Source: Verrucomicrobiota bacterium (GTDB taxonomy: Bacteria; Verrucomicrobiota; Verrucomicrobiia; Chthoniobacterales; JACTMZ01). From it: a stretch of DNA of 61,669 bases. Location of the stretch: positions 1 through 61,669 of the forward strand of contig JAQBWH010000009.1 in assembly GCA_027624625.1 (NCBI GenBank), given 5' to 3'. Position numbers and translations under genes: made by a program. This document shows, one piece after another, positions 20,588-29,740 of the stretch. How positions within the stretch are numbered: position 1 is the first letter of the stretch; each line of letters starts with the position of its first letter. The notes beneath the pieces were generated by a model. It did no database searches. It was not told where the DNA came from and saw nothing but the letters and a program-made list of their open reading frames with translations.

Positions 20588-21190
20588 ATGTTTACCGGTC
20601 TGGTCCGCGAAGTTGGTCAGGTTGTCTGGTTGCGCCGCGCGGATCGCGTTGTGCAACTCTTGGTCAAAGGCCCCCGCACGGCGACACGAGTGCGGGTTGG
20701 CGAGAGCGTCTCGGTTAATGGTTGCTGCCTCACCGTAACCGCCCAGCGCGAGGGCCAATTCATGTTCGACTTGCTGACCGAAAGCCTCGACCGAACCAAC
20801 CTCGGGCAGCTCAAACCCGGACACCCGGTAAATTTGGAGCGCGCCCTGCGGGTGGACGGAAGGCTTGGTGGTCATTTTGTCCAAGGTCATGTTGATGGCA
20901 CCGCCCAAGTTGTCGCGCTGGAAGAAAAAGGGCCCGATCTGCGCATCGATATCGCGCTCCCTCGGGAATTTGCCCGCTATGTGGTCTACAAAGGATCCAT
21001 CGCGATCAACGGCGCCAGCCTCACCGTCTCCGCCGTCAATCCAGCAGACTTCTCTGTGTGGGTTATCCCCCACACGTTGGAACACACCAACCTCGGCGAC
21101 CTCGAGGCCGGCAATCTGGTCAATTTGGAGTTCGATATCCTCGCCAAATACGTGGAACGCCTGCTGGAAACGCGCGGGCCGGACCGCTGA
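20588..21190 (+). CDS. ribE: Riboflavin synthase alpha chain
   Basis: Dismutates two 6,7-dimethyl-8-ribityllumazine molecules to riboflavin. The 200-residue protein has the two-fold lumazine-binding repeat: MFTGLVREVG and VNGCCLTVT in the first barrel, GHFVQGHVDGTA and INGASLTVSAV in the second, then a C-terminal helix (LEFDILAKYVERL) that trimerises. The family-typical MFTG start fixes the N-terminus. No FMN riboswitch pattern was seen upstream. No other rib genes are adjacent, although a short RibD-C-like gene lies at 39686. Confidence 0.97.
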   Translation: MFTGLVREVGQVVWLRRADRVVQLLVKGPRTATRVRVGESVSVNGCCLTVTAQREGQFMFDLLTESLDRTNLGQLKPGHPVNLERALRVDGRLGGHFVQGHVDGTAQVVALEEKGPDLRIDIALPREFARYVVYKGSIAINGASLTVSAVNPADFSVWVIPHTLEHTNLGDLEAGNLVNLEFDILAKYVERLLETRGPDR

Positions 21191-21199
21191 GCGGCGGAA

Positions 21200-22108
21200 T
21201 CAGGGTTGGTTCGTGACGATTTCCAACTGGTCGGGAGTACTAATCCGTATTTGGAGTTGGCGACCTTGGTAGCTCTCCAACCTGCCGCGCACGAGGACCC
21301 GCTGGTTCGCGTATTGGTCGAAGCCTTCGGGGAACATGTCGTAGGACATGCGAAAAACCACCGCCACCAATCCGGATTTCCGCTCGCCGAAGTTGAGGAA
21401 AGTAATTCCGCCGCTGGCATCCTGGCCGACATTTTTGATCACTCCTTCGACCGCCACCTCCGAGCCGACACTCGACTGCAAGCCAGCCACGTCTTCGGCC
21501 GGCAAGACATCCGCCCCGGAAGTTGTTCCACCGGCGGACGTGAGCGTATTTTCGGCCGTCCCGGACCCGAGTGGCTCCGTGGCTGCCCCCGCTTGTTCGC
21601 TTCCTCCGGCCACGGTGGCCGTTTCCGTGGAAGTCGGCGGGCCGCCGCCGAGAACCTCTTCTATCTGCTCCCCACGAAGACTCGCGGGATGCCCGGCCCA
21701 GACAATTTTCCCCGAAGCATCAGCCAGAAAAGCACTAGGTATGCCGTCCACTCCCATTTTCCGGCTGAGCCTGCCACTGGCGTCGGTGGCCACCGCGTAG
21801 TCCATCGGGTTGGTCTTTTGGAACTTGCGAATGACGCCGGATGATTCGTCAGTCGCCCCGATAATAACCAGACCGCGGTCTTTGTAGTTCGCGTGGAGTT
21901 CGTTGAGATGCGGAATGCTTTCCCGGCAAGGGGGGCACCACGTCGCCCAAAACTCGAGCAGAACCGGCTTTCCCGCGTAGACCGGATCGGGACCCAAAAA
22001 GTTTAGCCGCAAATCGGGCAGGGATTCGCCGACCGTGGCAGCTTCTGCCGGGCAACAGGCCAGCAAAATAACAGTCACGCATAGCACGCAGAGGGAGCTA
22101 CCTTTCAT
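21200..22108 (-). CDS. TlpA-like secreted thioredoxin with a C-terminal OB-like domain
   Basis: A 302-residue exported protein. A signal peptide spans about residues 1-23 (hydrophobic VTVILLACCPAEA, with a possible lipoprotein Cys). The thioredoxin domain follows with FWATWCPPCRES (Cys58, Cys61) and a VDGIPSAFLAD cis-Pro loop. A Thr/Ser/Gly-rich linker then leads to about 85 residues (VGSEVAVEGVIKNV through LQIRISTPDQLEI) with the look of an OB-fold. The thioredoxin part probably acts as a thiol reductant in the periplasm; the role of the added domain is unknown. A further upstream start is possible but would bury the signal peptide. Confidence 0.88.
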   Translation of the reverse strand: MKGSSLCVLCVTVILLACCPAEAATVGESLPDLRLNFLGPDPVYAGKPVLLEFWATWCPPCRESIPHLNELHANYKDRGLVIIGATDESSGVIRKFQKTNPMDYAVATDASGRLSRKMGVDGIPSAFLADASGKIVWAGHPASLRGEQIEEVLGGGPPTSTETATVAGGSEQAGAATEPLGSGTAENTLTSAGGTTSGADVLPAEDVAGLQSSVGSEVAVEGVIKNVGQDASGGITFLNFGERKSGLVAVVFRMSYDMFPEGFDQYANQRVLVRGRLESYQGRQLQIRISTPDQLEIVTNQP

Positions 22109-22186
22109 AAAAATAATAGAACAGTTTCTCCGACTGGCAGGCAAGAGCGCGCTGTCGACTTTTCCGGGTCGGTCCGTCCCCATGGT

Positions 22187-23641
22187 TCACGCCTGGCCCA
22201 CCGGCCTGCCTTCTGGCGCGCTTCGTGGCTTAGGCTTCTGGCGCGCGAGGTGCCAACCGAACAACTTCATGACCAAAAGATGTATCGGCGCCTGCGTGAT
22301 CCGGTAAAACCACCAAGGCAAGGAGGGACTGTAGTTAAAAATCGCGGCCAGCACACTCCGCCGGTCCGGGCTCTCCCGGAACTCCAAACGCGCCGGCGCC
22401 CGTCCGTCGTGAACATTGCCCGCACTGACCAGCAATCCGCCGGTAATGTAGTAAAGCGGCCGATCGACTGACGAACGGTTGCTCGAGTAGCTCAGCTCGA
22501 GCAACGGACGACGGAGGCCGGACACACGGAAAGCCAGGTTAAGCTGGTTATCGACCGTGACCCGCAGAACCCGACGAAAGAGGGATGGCAACCAGCTTGC
22601 ATACTCGCGCGCCACCCACGTTGCATCGTAACCCGGCGGAAGCGGCAGGCGCTGGATGGAACACACATAGCAACCTTCTTCGCTCTGCTCATGGCGCCGG
22701 GCCAAATGCTGGTCGATCTCGCGACCCGGAGCCATGTCGTCCGGCAGCGCCTCGGCCAAAGCCTCGTCAAAAGACTGTGGCTCGATACCTGCCCTCTCCT
22801 GCAGAGTCGGCGAATGCGCCACCATGGCATGCCGCAAGCTTTCAACCAGTGGGGCGATGAGCTCGCGGTGACCCCCGGTCAACAAACGCACACCGAGCAC
22901 ACCAAGCTGGGTCGGAATAAAGGGCACAGCGATGATCAGTCGTTTTTTATCCAGACGCGCGGCGGTCCGCCGCATGAGGTCGAGGTAGGTCATCACCTCG
23001 GCCCCGCCGAGGTCAAAAGCGCGGCCGTACATTTCTTCGCGCCCCGCACAAAAACGCAACAACTTGACCACGTCACGTAGACTTACCGGCTGGGTCATCG
23101 AGCGGGTCCAGTGCGGGCACAACAAAAGAGGCGAACGCTCGACCAGCTTAACCACGATGCGGAAGGACGAACCCCGCGCTCCGACAATCAGGCCGGCCCG
23201 CAGACTGGTGACCGGCACCCCGCGCGCGGCCAGCACCCGCTCTACCTCAAGGCGACTGGCCAGATGACGCGACAACCGTGCGTCGTCGGGAATGATTCCC
23301 CCCAAATAAAGGATTTGCTTCACCCCGGCACGCGCCGTCGATCGGGCAAAGTTGTCGGCCAGAATGAAATCCATATCCTCGAACCGTGCCTGCGTAAGCC
23401 GCGCTGGCAGCATCGAATGAACAAGATAAACCGCGTAGTCCGCGCCCTCCAGGGCGCGCTCCGTTTGCAGCATGGAAAACAAGTCGCAGCGCCGCCATTC
23501 GACGCCAGGCAACTCATCGGCCGGTGAACGCCGCAGGGCGATGACCTCAAAGTCGGCGGCCAGCACCGGGAGCAGCGCCGTACCGACAAAGCCGGAGGCT
23601 CCGGCCACGGCAACCACCGGACGCTTCTTCACTATCGCCAT
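22187..23641 (-). CDS. NAD(P)-binding Rossmann protein with DUF2867-like C-terminal domain
   Basis: A 484-residue protein. The N-terminal half is an atypical short-chain-dehydrogenase/NmrA-like Rossmann fold with VAVAGASGFVGTALLPVL near residue 10 and the YLGGII strand. The C-terminal half (FRRVLRVTVDNQLN, LRRPLLELSYSS, RLEFRESPDRRSVLAAIFNYSP, LPWWFYRITQAPIH) matches the DUF2867-type region. Such proteins are annotated as putative oxidoreductases with no known substrate. The start is ATG 23641; a start 15 bases upstream is also possible. mscL remnants lie upstream on the same strand, 43 bases away. Confidence 0.85.
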   Translation of the reverse strand: MAIVKKRPVVAVAGASGFVGTALLPVLAADFEVIALRRSPADELPGVEWRRCDLFSMLQTERALEGADYAVYLVHSMLPARLTQARFEDMDFILADNFARSTARAGVKQILYLGGIIPDDARLSRHLASRLEVERVLAARGVPVTSLRAGLIVGARGSSFRIVVKLVERSPLLLCPHWTRSMTQPVSLRDVVKLLRFCAGREEMYGRAFDLGGAEVMTYLDLMRRTAARLDKKRLIIAVPFIPTQLGVLGVRLLTGGHRELIAPLVESLRHAMVAHSPTLQERAGIEPQSFDEALAEALPDDMAPGREIDQHLARRHEQSEEGCYVCSIQRLPLPPGYDATWVAREYASWLPSLFRRVLRVTVDNQLNLAFRVSGLRRPLLELSYSSNRSSVDRPLYYITGGLLVSAGNVHDGRAPARLEFRESPDRRSVLAAIFNYSPSLPWWFYRITQAPIHLLVMKLFGWHLARQKPKPRSAPEGRPVGQA

Positions 23642-23684
23642 CCCGCCATCAAACACGGCCCGGCGACCGGGGCAAGCCCTGCGG

Positions 23685-24117
23685 TCAGTTCGATTGCCGC
23701 TTGCGCAGGTCGCGGATCTCGTTGAGCAACTCTTCGTCCTGCGCGGGCTCCGGTGAGGCTGACCGCTTGTCGACCTCCTCCCGCTTCACGTCATTGATGG
23801 CTTTGACCAATAGAAAAATCGTCCAGACGATGAGGGCAAACTCGATGGCCGCCGCAATGAAGTTGCCGTAATTCAGGGTCGGTGCCCCGGCGGATTGGGC
23901 CATGGTTTCATCCGATTTGCCGTCGCCACTGATCGAAAGCTGGCTGAAGGTCACCCTCCCGGGAAACCAGTCCAAGCGGCGGCATGATAAGGTCATCCTC
24001 GAGCGAAGAGACAATTTTCCCGAAAGCCGCACCGATTATCACGCCGAGGGCGAGGTCCATGGCATTGCTTCTGGTCATGAAGGCTTTGGCTTCATTGAAC
24101 GCAGGCTCAAGAAATGA
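23685..24117 (-). pseudogene. mscL: Large-conductance mechanosensitive channel, frameshifted
   Basis: The two parts of MscL lie in different frames. The first (24078 downward) gives [20 protein letters not shown], then [19 protein letters not shown]. Removing one C from the CCCGGG at about 23958-23963 restores [14 protein letters not shown], then APTLNYGNFIAAAIEFALIVWTIFLLVK and the C-terminal EIRDLRKRQSN helix. In the unaltered sequence the first frame ends early at about 23908. The N-terminus also lacks an upstream ATG, GTG or TTG in frame at the expected place, so it may be damaged too. Functional MscL is an osmotic safety valve; this copy should be inactive unless the base is a sequencing error. 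Confidence 0.8.
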
Positions 24118-24190
24118 ATTCCTTCCGCCTTGCGAGCCGCAAAAAAACGCGACTGTTGACACGGCCCTCGCTGCCGACTCCCATCGGCGC

Positions 24191-24955
24191 ATGCCCGCCC
24201 TGCTCCTTCTTCTCGTCTCGTTTGCCGTGGCCGTTGCTGCCCCTGTCCCGCTCCGCGTGGGCATGGAACTTTCCTATCCGCCGTTCGAGACGATCGGGCC
24301 CGACGGCAAACCCGCCGGCATCTCAGTCGAACTGGCCCAAGGGCTGGCCGACGCCCTCGGACGTCCACTTGTCATTGAAAACATTTCCTTCCCGGGGCTT
24401 ATTCCTTCGCTCAAATCCGGAAAGATTGACGTCATCATTTCCTCCATGACCGCGACACCCGAACGGGCCAAAGCGGTCGCTTTTTCCGACCCGTACCTGA
24501 CCGCAGGTTTGGCTGCCCTCGTACCCGCCGCCAGCACGGCCCAAGGACTCTCCGACCTCGACCAACCCGGCCGCACCATCGTGGTCCGCCAAGGCACCAC
24601 GGGCGAAGTCTTTGCCCGGACTCATGTGCACAAGGCTGCGCTCATCAGATTGGACAAAGAAAGCGCCTGCGTCCTTGAGGTCACCCAAGGCAAAGCCGAC
24701 GCTTTCATTTACGACCAGATGTCCGTTTACCAAAATGCCAAGCGCAACCCGCGAACCACCCGCCCCATGCTCAATCCCCTGCAAAAAGAATCGTGGGCCA
24801 TTGCCGTGCGCCAAGAGGACAAGGAACTTCGCACGCAGGTCAACACCTTCCTGGCCGACTTTCGTGCGGGCGGAGGATTCGACCGGCTGGCCGACAAATA
24901 TCTCGCCGAGGAAAAGTCCGCCTTTGCCGCTCAGGGCATCCCGTTTTTCTTTTAG
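24191..24955 (+). CDS. Amino-acid-type ABC transporter substrate-binding protein
   Basis: A 254-residue periplasmic solute-binding protein of the family-3 type. A signal peptide covers about residues 1-17 ([17 protein letters not shown]). The mature protein has the two-lobe pattern [46 protein letters not shown] and [11 protein letters not shown]. The ligand is probably an amino acid, but specificity is not readable. No permease or ATPase gene is adjacent. Its TAG overlaps the TAA of the convergent alpha-amylase by two bases. Confidence 0.93.
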   Translation: MPALLLLLVSFAVAVAAPVPLRVGMELSYPPFETIGPDGKPAGISVELAQGLADALGRPLVIENISFPGLIPSLKSGKIDVIISSMTATPERAKAVAFSDPYLTAGLAALVPAASTAQGLSDLDQPGRTIVVRQGTTGEVFARTHVHKAALIRLDKESACVLEVTQGKADAFIYDQMSVYQNAKRNPRTTRPMLNPLQKESWAIAVRQEDKELRTQVNTFLADFRAGGGFDRLADKYLAEEKSAFAAQGIPFFF

Positions 24956-26805
24956 TCCCGGAGGGGGACGCTATCGCTTTCCCGCACAAGAATCGCTGCG
25001 GCCCGAGGCGACAAAAGAAGCTCATTGGTACCATCGCCTTTGGCGGCAAGCCCGGTGCTGTTCCAACAATCGCGCCACTTTCCGCTCAGGGCCAACTCCG
25101 CAGTCTGTTCGTGGTCAGAATTATTCAGGATCACGACAACCTCCTCGTGGCCCAACTTGCGGCGGAATCCGTAAAGTTGACCCTCATCGTCGACAATGAC
25201 CGGTTCAAAAGTTCCCCTTCTCAGCGACGGCAGAGCGTGCCTCAGAGCGATGAGCTTTTTGTAGTGATCGAAGAGCTCCTCGTTCACCTCCACCTTATCC
25301 GGGACGTCCTTCGATGACCCGTCGGGCAAAACAATCTCGTCCTCATAGACCAAGTCAGCCCAAACCATCGGCTTGCGGCAGTCCGGGTCGTTGGCCCCCC
25401 ACATCCCGACTTCATCACCGTAATAAATCATGGGCGCCCCCACGTAGGTCATCTGCAGCACGGCGAAAAGCTTTTGTGACTCCAGTTCCTTGGGTGTCGG
25501 CTTGCGCGGGTTGTATTGACCGTTCTCCACCTTGGAAAACTCGAAGTAAGCCTGCCAATTACCGGCATGCTCCCGGTCGCGGTTGACAATGTGGGACCCG
25601 ATCCGGTCCGTGTCGTGACTGCCGAAAAGATTCTGCTGCACCTCGGCCACGCCGGCGGGAAAAGCTTCGCGCAGCTCCCGCAGGCGACGATCGAACACCC
25701 TCGTGCTGATGCGGGATTTCTCATCGGCGAAATAGTCGGAGCAGACAAATGCGAAGTTGTAGTTCATCACCGCATCGAATTCATCACCCTGCAGATAGGG
25801 CTTCAGTTGCGGCACCGGATCAATCAGTTCGGCCGTGAGATAAGCCTCGGGATTCACTTCTTTCACCACCTTGCGCCACTTTTTCCAGAAGGGGTGGGCC
25901 ACGCAAAAAGCGACGTCGAGCCGCCACCCGTCGATGCCGTCGGAAGGATCACCATCGCCGTCCGGGTCCATCCATCGCTTCGTCGCCGCGAATATGTAGT
26001 CCCGGGGGCCGGAGACAATCCCCTCTTTGTCTTCACGGAATTCAGGCAGTGTTTTGTGCCCGAACCATCCCTCATAATCAAACTTCCCCCCCCTTGCGGG
26101 ATCACGCCACGACTTGACCGAAAACCAGTCGGCATAAGGCGAATCCTGTTGCTTTGCCAAGACATCGAGGAAAGGCCAACTGCGCTGACCCAAGTGATTG
26201 AAGACACCGTCAAAAATCACGCGGATCCCGCGACCGTGGCATTGTTTGATCATGGCCAAGGCGAGTTTGTCCGCCGATGTCCACACCCAAGAGGACGGAT
26301 TGTCCGGGTCTTCACCGGCCATCAACTTCCGGTCGCCCTCCGGGTCCGGCCCGAAGTTGGGATCAATATGATGATAGCTGTTGCCATCGTACTTGTGGGC
26401 CGAGGGCGAATCGAAGACGGGATTCAGGTAAATGGCGTTGACCCCCAAATCCCCCAAGTAATCAAGTTTGTCCATGATACCCTGTAAATCCCCCCCGTAA
26501 CGCCGCCGCTGGAGGAGGTGATGAAAAGGAATCGAGGCACCTTGCTCGTAGTCTTGTCGCGCGTACCAATCGGACGTCCAAGGATGCACCCTCCACGGTA
26601 AATCCGGCACGTCGGGAAAAGCCCCGGAAATATCCGCCTTGGTCGGATCATTCGAGGCATCCCCGTTGCGGAAGCGCTCGGGAAAGATCTGATACCAGAC
26701 GGCATCCTTGGCCCAAGCAGGAACGAACTCCCCCGACTCCGACTGCACCGAGGATAAAGACAACGCTGTGGCACCCATGGCCAAGAGTGCCGCCCGCGCG
26801 GTCAT
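24952..26805 (-). CDS. GH13 alpha-amylase family glycosidase
   Basis: A 617-residue alpha-glucan-acting enzyme (neopullulanase/cyclomaltodextrinase-like by motif). A short hydrophobic N-terminus ([19 protein letters not shown]) looks like a weak signal peptide. The GH13 regions are visible: VIFDGVFNH, the nucleophile in DGWRLDVAFC, the acid/base in AYLTAELIDP and the transition-state Asp in FGSHDTDRIG, followed by a C-terminal beta domain. The ATG at 26805 overlaps the tkt stop as TAATG, implying coupled translation with transketolase. Location (periplasm or cytoplasm) is not certain. Confidence 0.93.
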   Translation of the reverse strand: MTARAALLAMGATALSLSSVQSESGEFVPAWAKDAVWYQIFPERFRNGDASNDPTKADISGAFPDVPDLPWRVHPWTSDWYARQDYEQGASIPFHHLLQRRRYGGDLQGIMDKLDYLGDLGVNAIYLNPVFDSPSAHKYDGNSYHHIDPNFGPDPEGDRKLMAGEDPDNPSSWVWTSADKLALAMIKQCHGRGIRVIFDGVFNHLGQRSWPFLDVLAKQQDSPYADWFSVKSWRDPARGGKFDYEGWFGHKTLPEFREDKEGIVSGPRDYIFAATKRWMDPDGDGDPSDGIDGWRLDVAFCVAHPFWKKWRKVVKEVNPEAYLTAELIDPVPQLKPYLQGDEFDAVMNYNFAFVCSDYFADEKSRISTRVFDRRLRELREAFPAGVAEVQQNLFGSHDTDRIGSHIVNRDREHAGNWQAYFEFSKVENGQYNPRKPTPKELESQKLFAVLQMTYVGAPMIYYGDEVGMWGANDPDCRKPMVWADLVYEDEIVLPDGSSKDVPDKVEVNEELFDHYKKLIALRHALPSLRRGTFEPVIVDDEGQLYGFRRKLGHEEVVVILNNSDHEQTAELALSGKWRDCWNSTGLAAKGDGTNELLLSPRAAAILVRESDSVPLRD

Positions 26806-28796
26806 TATCTCGCCAACAGTAACCGTCCAGCTTGAAGCAGCGCGTCGACGCTGATGCCGAGGGTCTTCAACACCGTCGCACCAGGCGCACTGAGACCGAA
26901 GCGGTCGATGCCGATCACCACACCCCGGCGGCCGACATAACGGTACCAAGGCTGCGAGACACCGGCTTCGATGGAAACGCGGCGCACACATTCCGGAGGG
27001 AGGACGAAATCACGGTATTCCTCCGTCTGACGCTCGAAGCGCTCGAAGCAGGGCAGCGAGACCACCCGCACCGAGCTTCCGAGCTTCTCCGCCGCTTCCA
27101 TGGCCAACTGCAATTCGCTCCCCGTGGCCAACAAAATCAACTCAAGCGGCGATGTCTCGCGACGGGCAATGTATCCGCCGCGCAATGTGCCCTGCCGCGC
27201 CTCCTCTTCCGGGATCTGCCGCAGGGACCGCAGGGCCTGACGCGACAAGGCGAGCAAAGTCGGACCGTCTTTGCGGTCGAAAGCGGCGGCAAAAGCACCG
27301 GCCGTTTCCGCCGGGTCGGCCGGCCGGATGACGTCGAGGTTAGGCATGGCGCGAAGGGCGGCGAGAGCTTCGACCGGTTGATGGGTCGGACCGTCCTCCC
27401 CGACCCCGACCGAGTCGTGGGTGAAAATATAAACCACGGGAAGATGTGAAAGGGCCGCCACCCGGATGGCGCCGCGGGCGTAGTCGCTGAAAACGAGGAA
27501 CGTGGCTCCGCTCGCGTGGAAAATTCCGTCGTAGGCGATGCCGTTGAGAAGTCCCGCCATACCATGCTCGCGGATCCCGAAACGGATGTTGCGGCCGGCA
27601 TAGTTGCGGGCGTCAAAGTCCCCGCCGTCCTTAATGTAGTTGAGGGTGGAACCGTGCAAGTCCGCACTTCCGCTGACCACAAGAGGCAAGGTTTTGGCCA
27701 CATACTGCAGGATATCGCTGCCCGCCTTGCGCGTCGCAATGTCCGGAGCCTCGGCCGGATAATCCGGGATGGACTTGAGCAAATCCGGATAATTTTTCGC
27801 CACGGCAGCATCCAATTCTGCGGCAAGGTCTTTGTTGGCCGCGCTCCAGGCATCGAAACGCGCATGCCATTCGGCCCAGGCACTTTCAAGCCCGGCGGCA
27901 TGGCGGGCGAAGAATTCCCGCACTTCGGGAGCAACGAAAAATTTCTCCTCCGGCAGACCGAGGCCTTTGCGCGCCTCATCCGCGAATTTCGCCCCACCCT
28001 CCCCATGCGCTTTGCTCGTGCCCGCCACCTCGGGAATGCCTTTGCCGATCAGTGTCTTGGCCACAATGAGCTGCGGCGAACCCGTGGCCGACTTCGCCTT
28101 GTCGTAGGCACGGAGGAACTCGTCCATGTTTTGCCCGTCAACCTCCTGCACGCCCCATCCATAAGCTTTGAACCGCGCCACCGCGTCCTCGCTCTGGGTG
28201 AAGAGCGCCATGGCGTCGAGCGTCACATTGTTGGAATCGTAGATCAGGATGAGGTTGTCCAACTGCAGGTGGCCGGCCAAAGCGCAAGCCTCGCTCGCCA
28301 CCCCCTCCTGCAGGCAGCCGTCGCCAGCCAGGCAGACGATCTTGTGGTCAAAAATGCGATGTTCGGCCGTATTGAAACGCGCTGCGGACATTTTACCCGA
28401 GACGGCCAGGCCGACCGCATTGGCCACCCCTTGACCCAACGGACCGGTGGTGCACTCCACGCCCGGTGTCTCGCCAAACTCCGGATGCCCCGGCGTAATA
28501 CTGCCCAGTTGACGGAACTTTTTTACCTGGTCGAGGGGTACATCGTAGCCCGCAAGATGGAGCCACGCGTAGAGAAACATACTGCCGTGGCCGGCGGAGA
28601 GAACAAAGCGGTCACGGTTGAGCCACCGGGGCTCTTGGGGATTGTAACGCAGGGCCACCCCAAAAAGAACGGCACCAATTTCGGCGCACCCCAAAGGCAA
28701 GCCCAGATGGCCCGATTTGCTGGCATCTACAGCGTCAATGGCGAGTCCCCGCGCATCACGCGCGGCCTTAGTCAGTAATTCGGTGGGCATGGTCAT
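26805..28796 (-). CDS. tkt: Transketolase
   Basis: Thiamine-diphosphate enzyme of the pentose phosphate pathway that transfers two-carbon ketol units. The 663-residue length is that of the family. Motifs: [32 protein letters not shown], the ThDP-binding [14 protein letters not shown] ending near IYDSNNVT, and the pyrimidine-domain stretch [16 protein letters not shown] with [19 protein letters not shown] 28796 (MTMPTELL) or 28790 can start it. It diverges from thrB across about 105 bases and is followed directly by the amylase gene. Confidence 0.97.
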   Translation of the reverse strand: MTMPTELLTKAARDARGLAIDAVDASKSGHLGLPLGCAEIGAVLFGVALRYNPQEPRWLNRDRFVLSAGHGSMFLYAWLHLAGYDVPLDQVKKFRQLGSITPGHPEFGETPGVECTTGPLGQGVANAVGLAVSGKMSAARFNTAEHRIFDHKIVCLAGDGCLQEGVASEACALAGHLQLDNLILIYDSNNVTLDAMALFTQSEDAVARFKAYGWGVQEVDGQNMDEFLRAYDKAKSATGSPQLIVAKTLIGKGIPEVAGTSKAHGEGGAKFADEARKGLGLPEEKFFVAPEVREFFARHAAGLESAWAEWHARFDAWSAANKDLAAELDAAVAKNYPDLLKSIPDYPAEAPDIATRKAGSDILQYVAKTLPLVVSGSADLHGSTLNYIKDGGDFDARNYAGRNIRFGIREHGMAGLLNGIAYDGIFHASGATFLVFSDYARGAIRVAALSHLPVVYIFTHDSVGVGEDGPTHQPVEALAALRAMPNLDVIRPADPAETAGAFAAAFDRKDGPTLLALSRQALRSLRQIPEEEARQGTLRGGYIARRETSPLELILLATGSELQLAMEAAEKLGSSVRVVSLPCFERFERQTEEYRDFVLPPECVRRVSIEAGVSQPWYRYVGRRGVVIGIDRFGLSAPGATVLKTLGISVDALLQAGRLLLAR

Positions 28797-28901
28797 CGTT
28801 GACTCTCTATTTCGCCGCGACAAGGGTCTTGCGGCAAGCAAACTCTACCACACTGGGAAAATTGCCACGCGCCGGGGTTTCAGCCAAAGTAACGGGGGTC
28901 T

Positions 28902-29738
28902 ATGAACAAGGTCACCATACGCGTTCCCGCCACCAGTGCGAACCTCGGCCCGGGTTTCGATTGCCTTGGTCTCGCTCTCGATTTGCACAACCGCGTCACG
29001 GTCGATCGCGCAGGCGCGGGAATATCCGATGCCATGGTTGGCGCGGCAGCGGACGCCTTCTTCGCCGCGGCCGGCCTCCCGGCTTTCGCTTACGGTTGGT
29101 CGATCGAGGCTGATATTCCGCGTTCTCGGGGGCTGGGCAGCAGCGTGGCTGTGCGCCTGGGCATCCTTCACGGTCTCAACGAGCTGGCAGGTCGCCCTCT
29201 TGATGCGGGGCAAGTTTACCTCATCTGCGCCAAGCTGGAGGGACATCCCGATAACGCGGCACCTGCCGCCTTCGGGGGCTTCGCCGCCGCGCGTCCCGAT
29301 GGCACCTATTTTCGCTGTGACGTTTCTCCGGACCTGCGCTGCATTTTACTCGTCCCACCTGATGAGGTCGACACCGATGCGTCCCGCCTCAGGCTGCCGG
29401 ATCATGTCCCGCACCTTGACGCCGTATTCAACATTTCCCACGCGAGCTTGATTACCGCAGCCTTTGCTTCGCAGCGTTACGAATTGCTCCGCGGTTCCAT
29501 GTCCGACCGTTTGCACCAGCCTTACCGCGAGCCCGCCATTCCGCACCTGCGTCCAGCCATCGTGGCTGGCGTCAAGGCGGGTGCCCTCGGCGGCTATCTT
29601 AGCGGATCCGGATCTGCTGTTGCCTGCCTGACCCTTGGTGATCCCGGAGCGGTGGCGGCCGCCCTGCAATCCGTTCTTCCTCGAGCCCAAGTGCTTATTC
29701 TCGGTGCGGACAACCATGGCGTTGCGGTGGAAAGCTGA
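28902..29738 (+). CDS. thrB: Homoserine kinase
   Basis: Phosphorylates homoserine on the way to threonine. The 278-residue GHMP kinase opens with VTIRVPATSANLGPGFDCLG and has the ATP-binding loop IPRSRGLGSSVAV, the EGHPDNAAPAAFGG segment and the C-terminal GGYLSGSGSAVACL motif. No thrA or thrC is adjacent, so the pathway is dispersed. lpxK starts two bases after its stop, an unusual but operon-like partner. Confidence 0.96.
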   Translation: MNKVTIRVPATSANLGPGFDCLGLALDLHNRVTVDRAGAGISDAMVGAAADAFFAAAGLPAFAYGWSIEADIPRSRGLGSSVAVRLGILHGLNELAGRPLDAGQVYLICAKLEGHPDNAAPAAFGGFAAARPDGTYFRCDVSPDLRCILLVPPDEVDTDASRLRLPDHVPHLDAVFNISHASLITAAFASQRYELLRGSMSDRLHQPYREPAIPHLRPAIVAGVKAGALGGYLSGSGSAVACLTLGDPGAVAAALQSVLPRAQVLILGADNHGVAVES

Positions 29739-29740
29739 CC

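Noticed and set aside
23955..23965. Programmed frameshifting in mscL.
   Set aside because: There is no slippery heptamer or downstream structure, and MscL is not known to use frameshifting; a lesion or sequencing error fits better.
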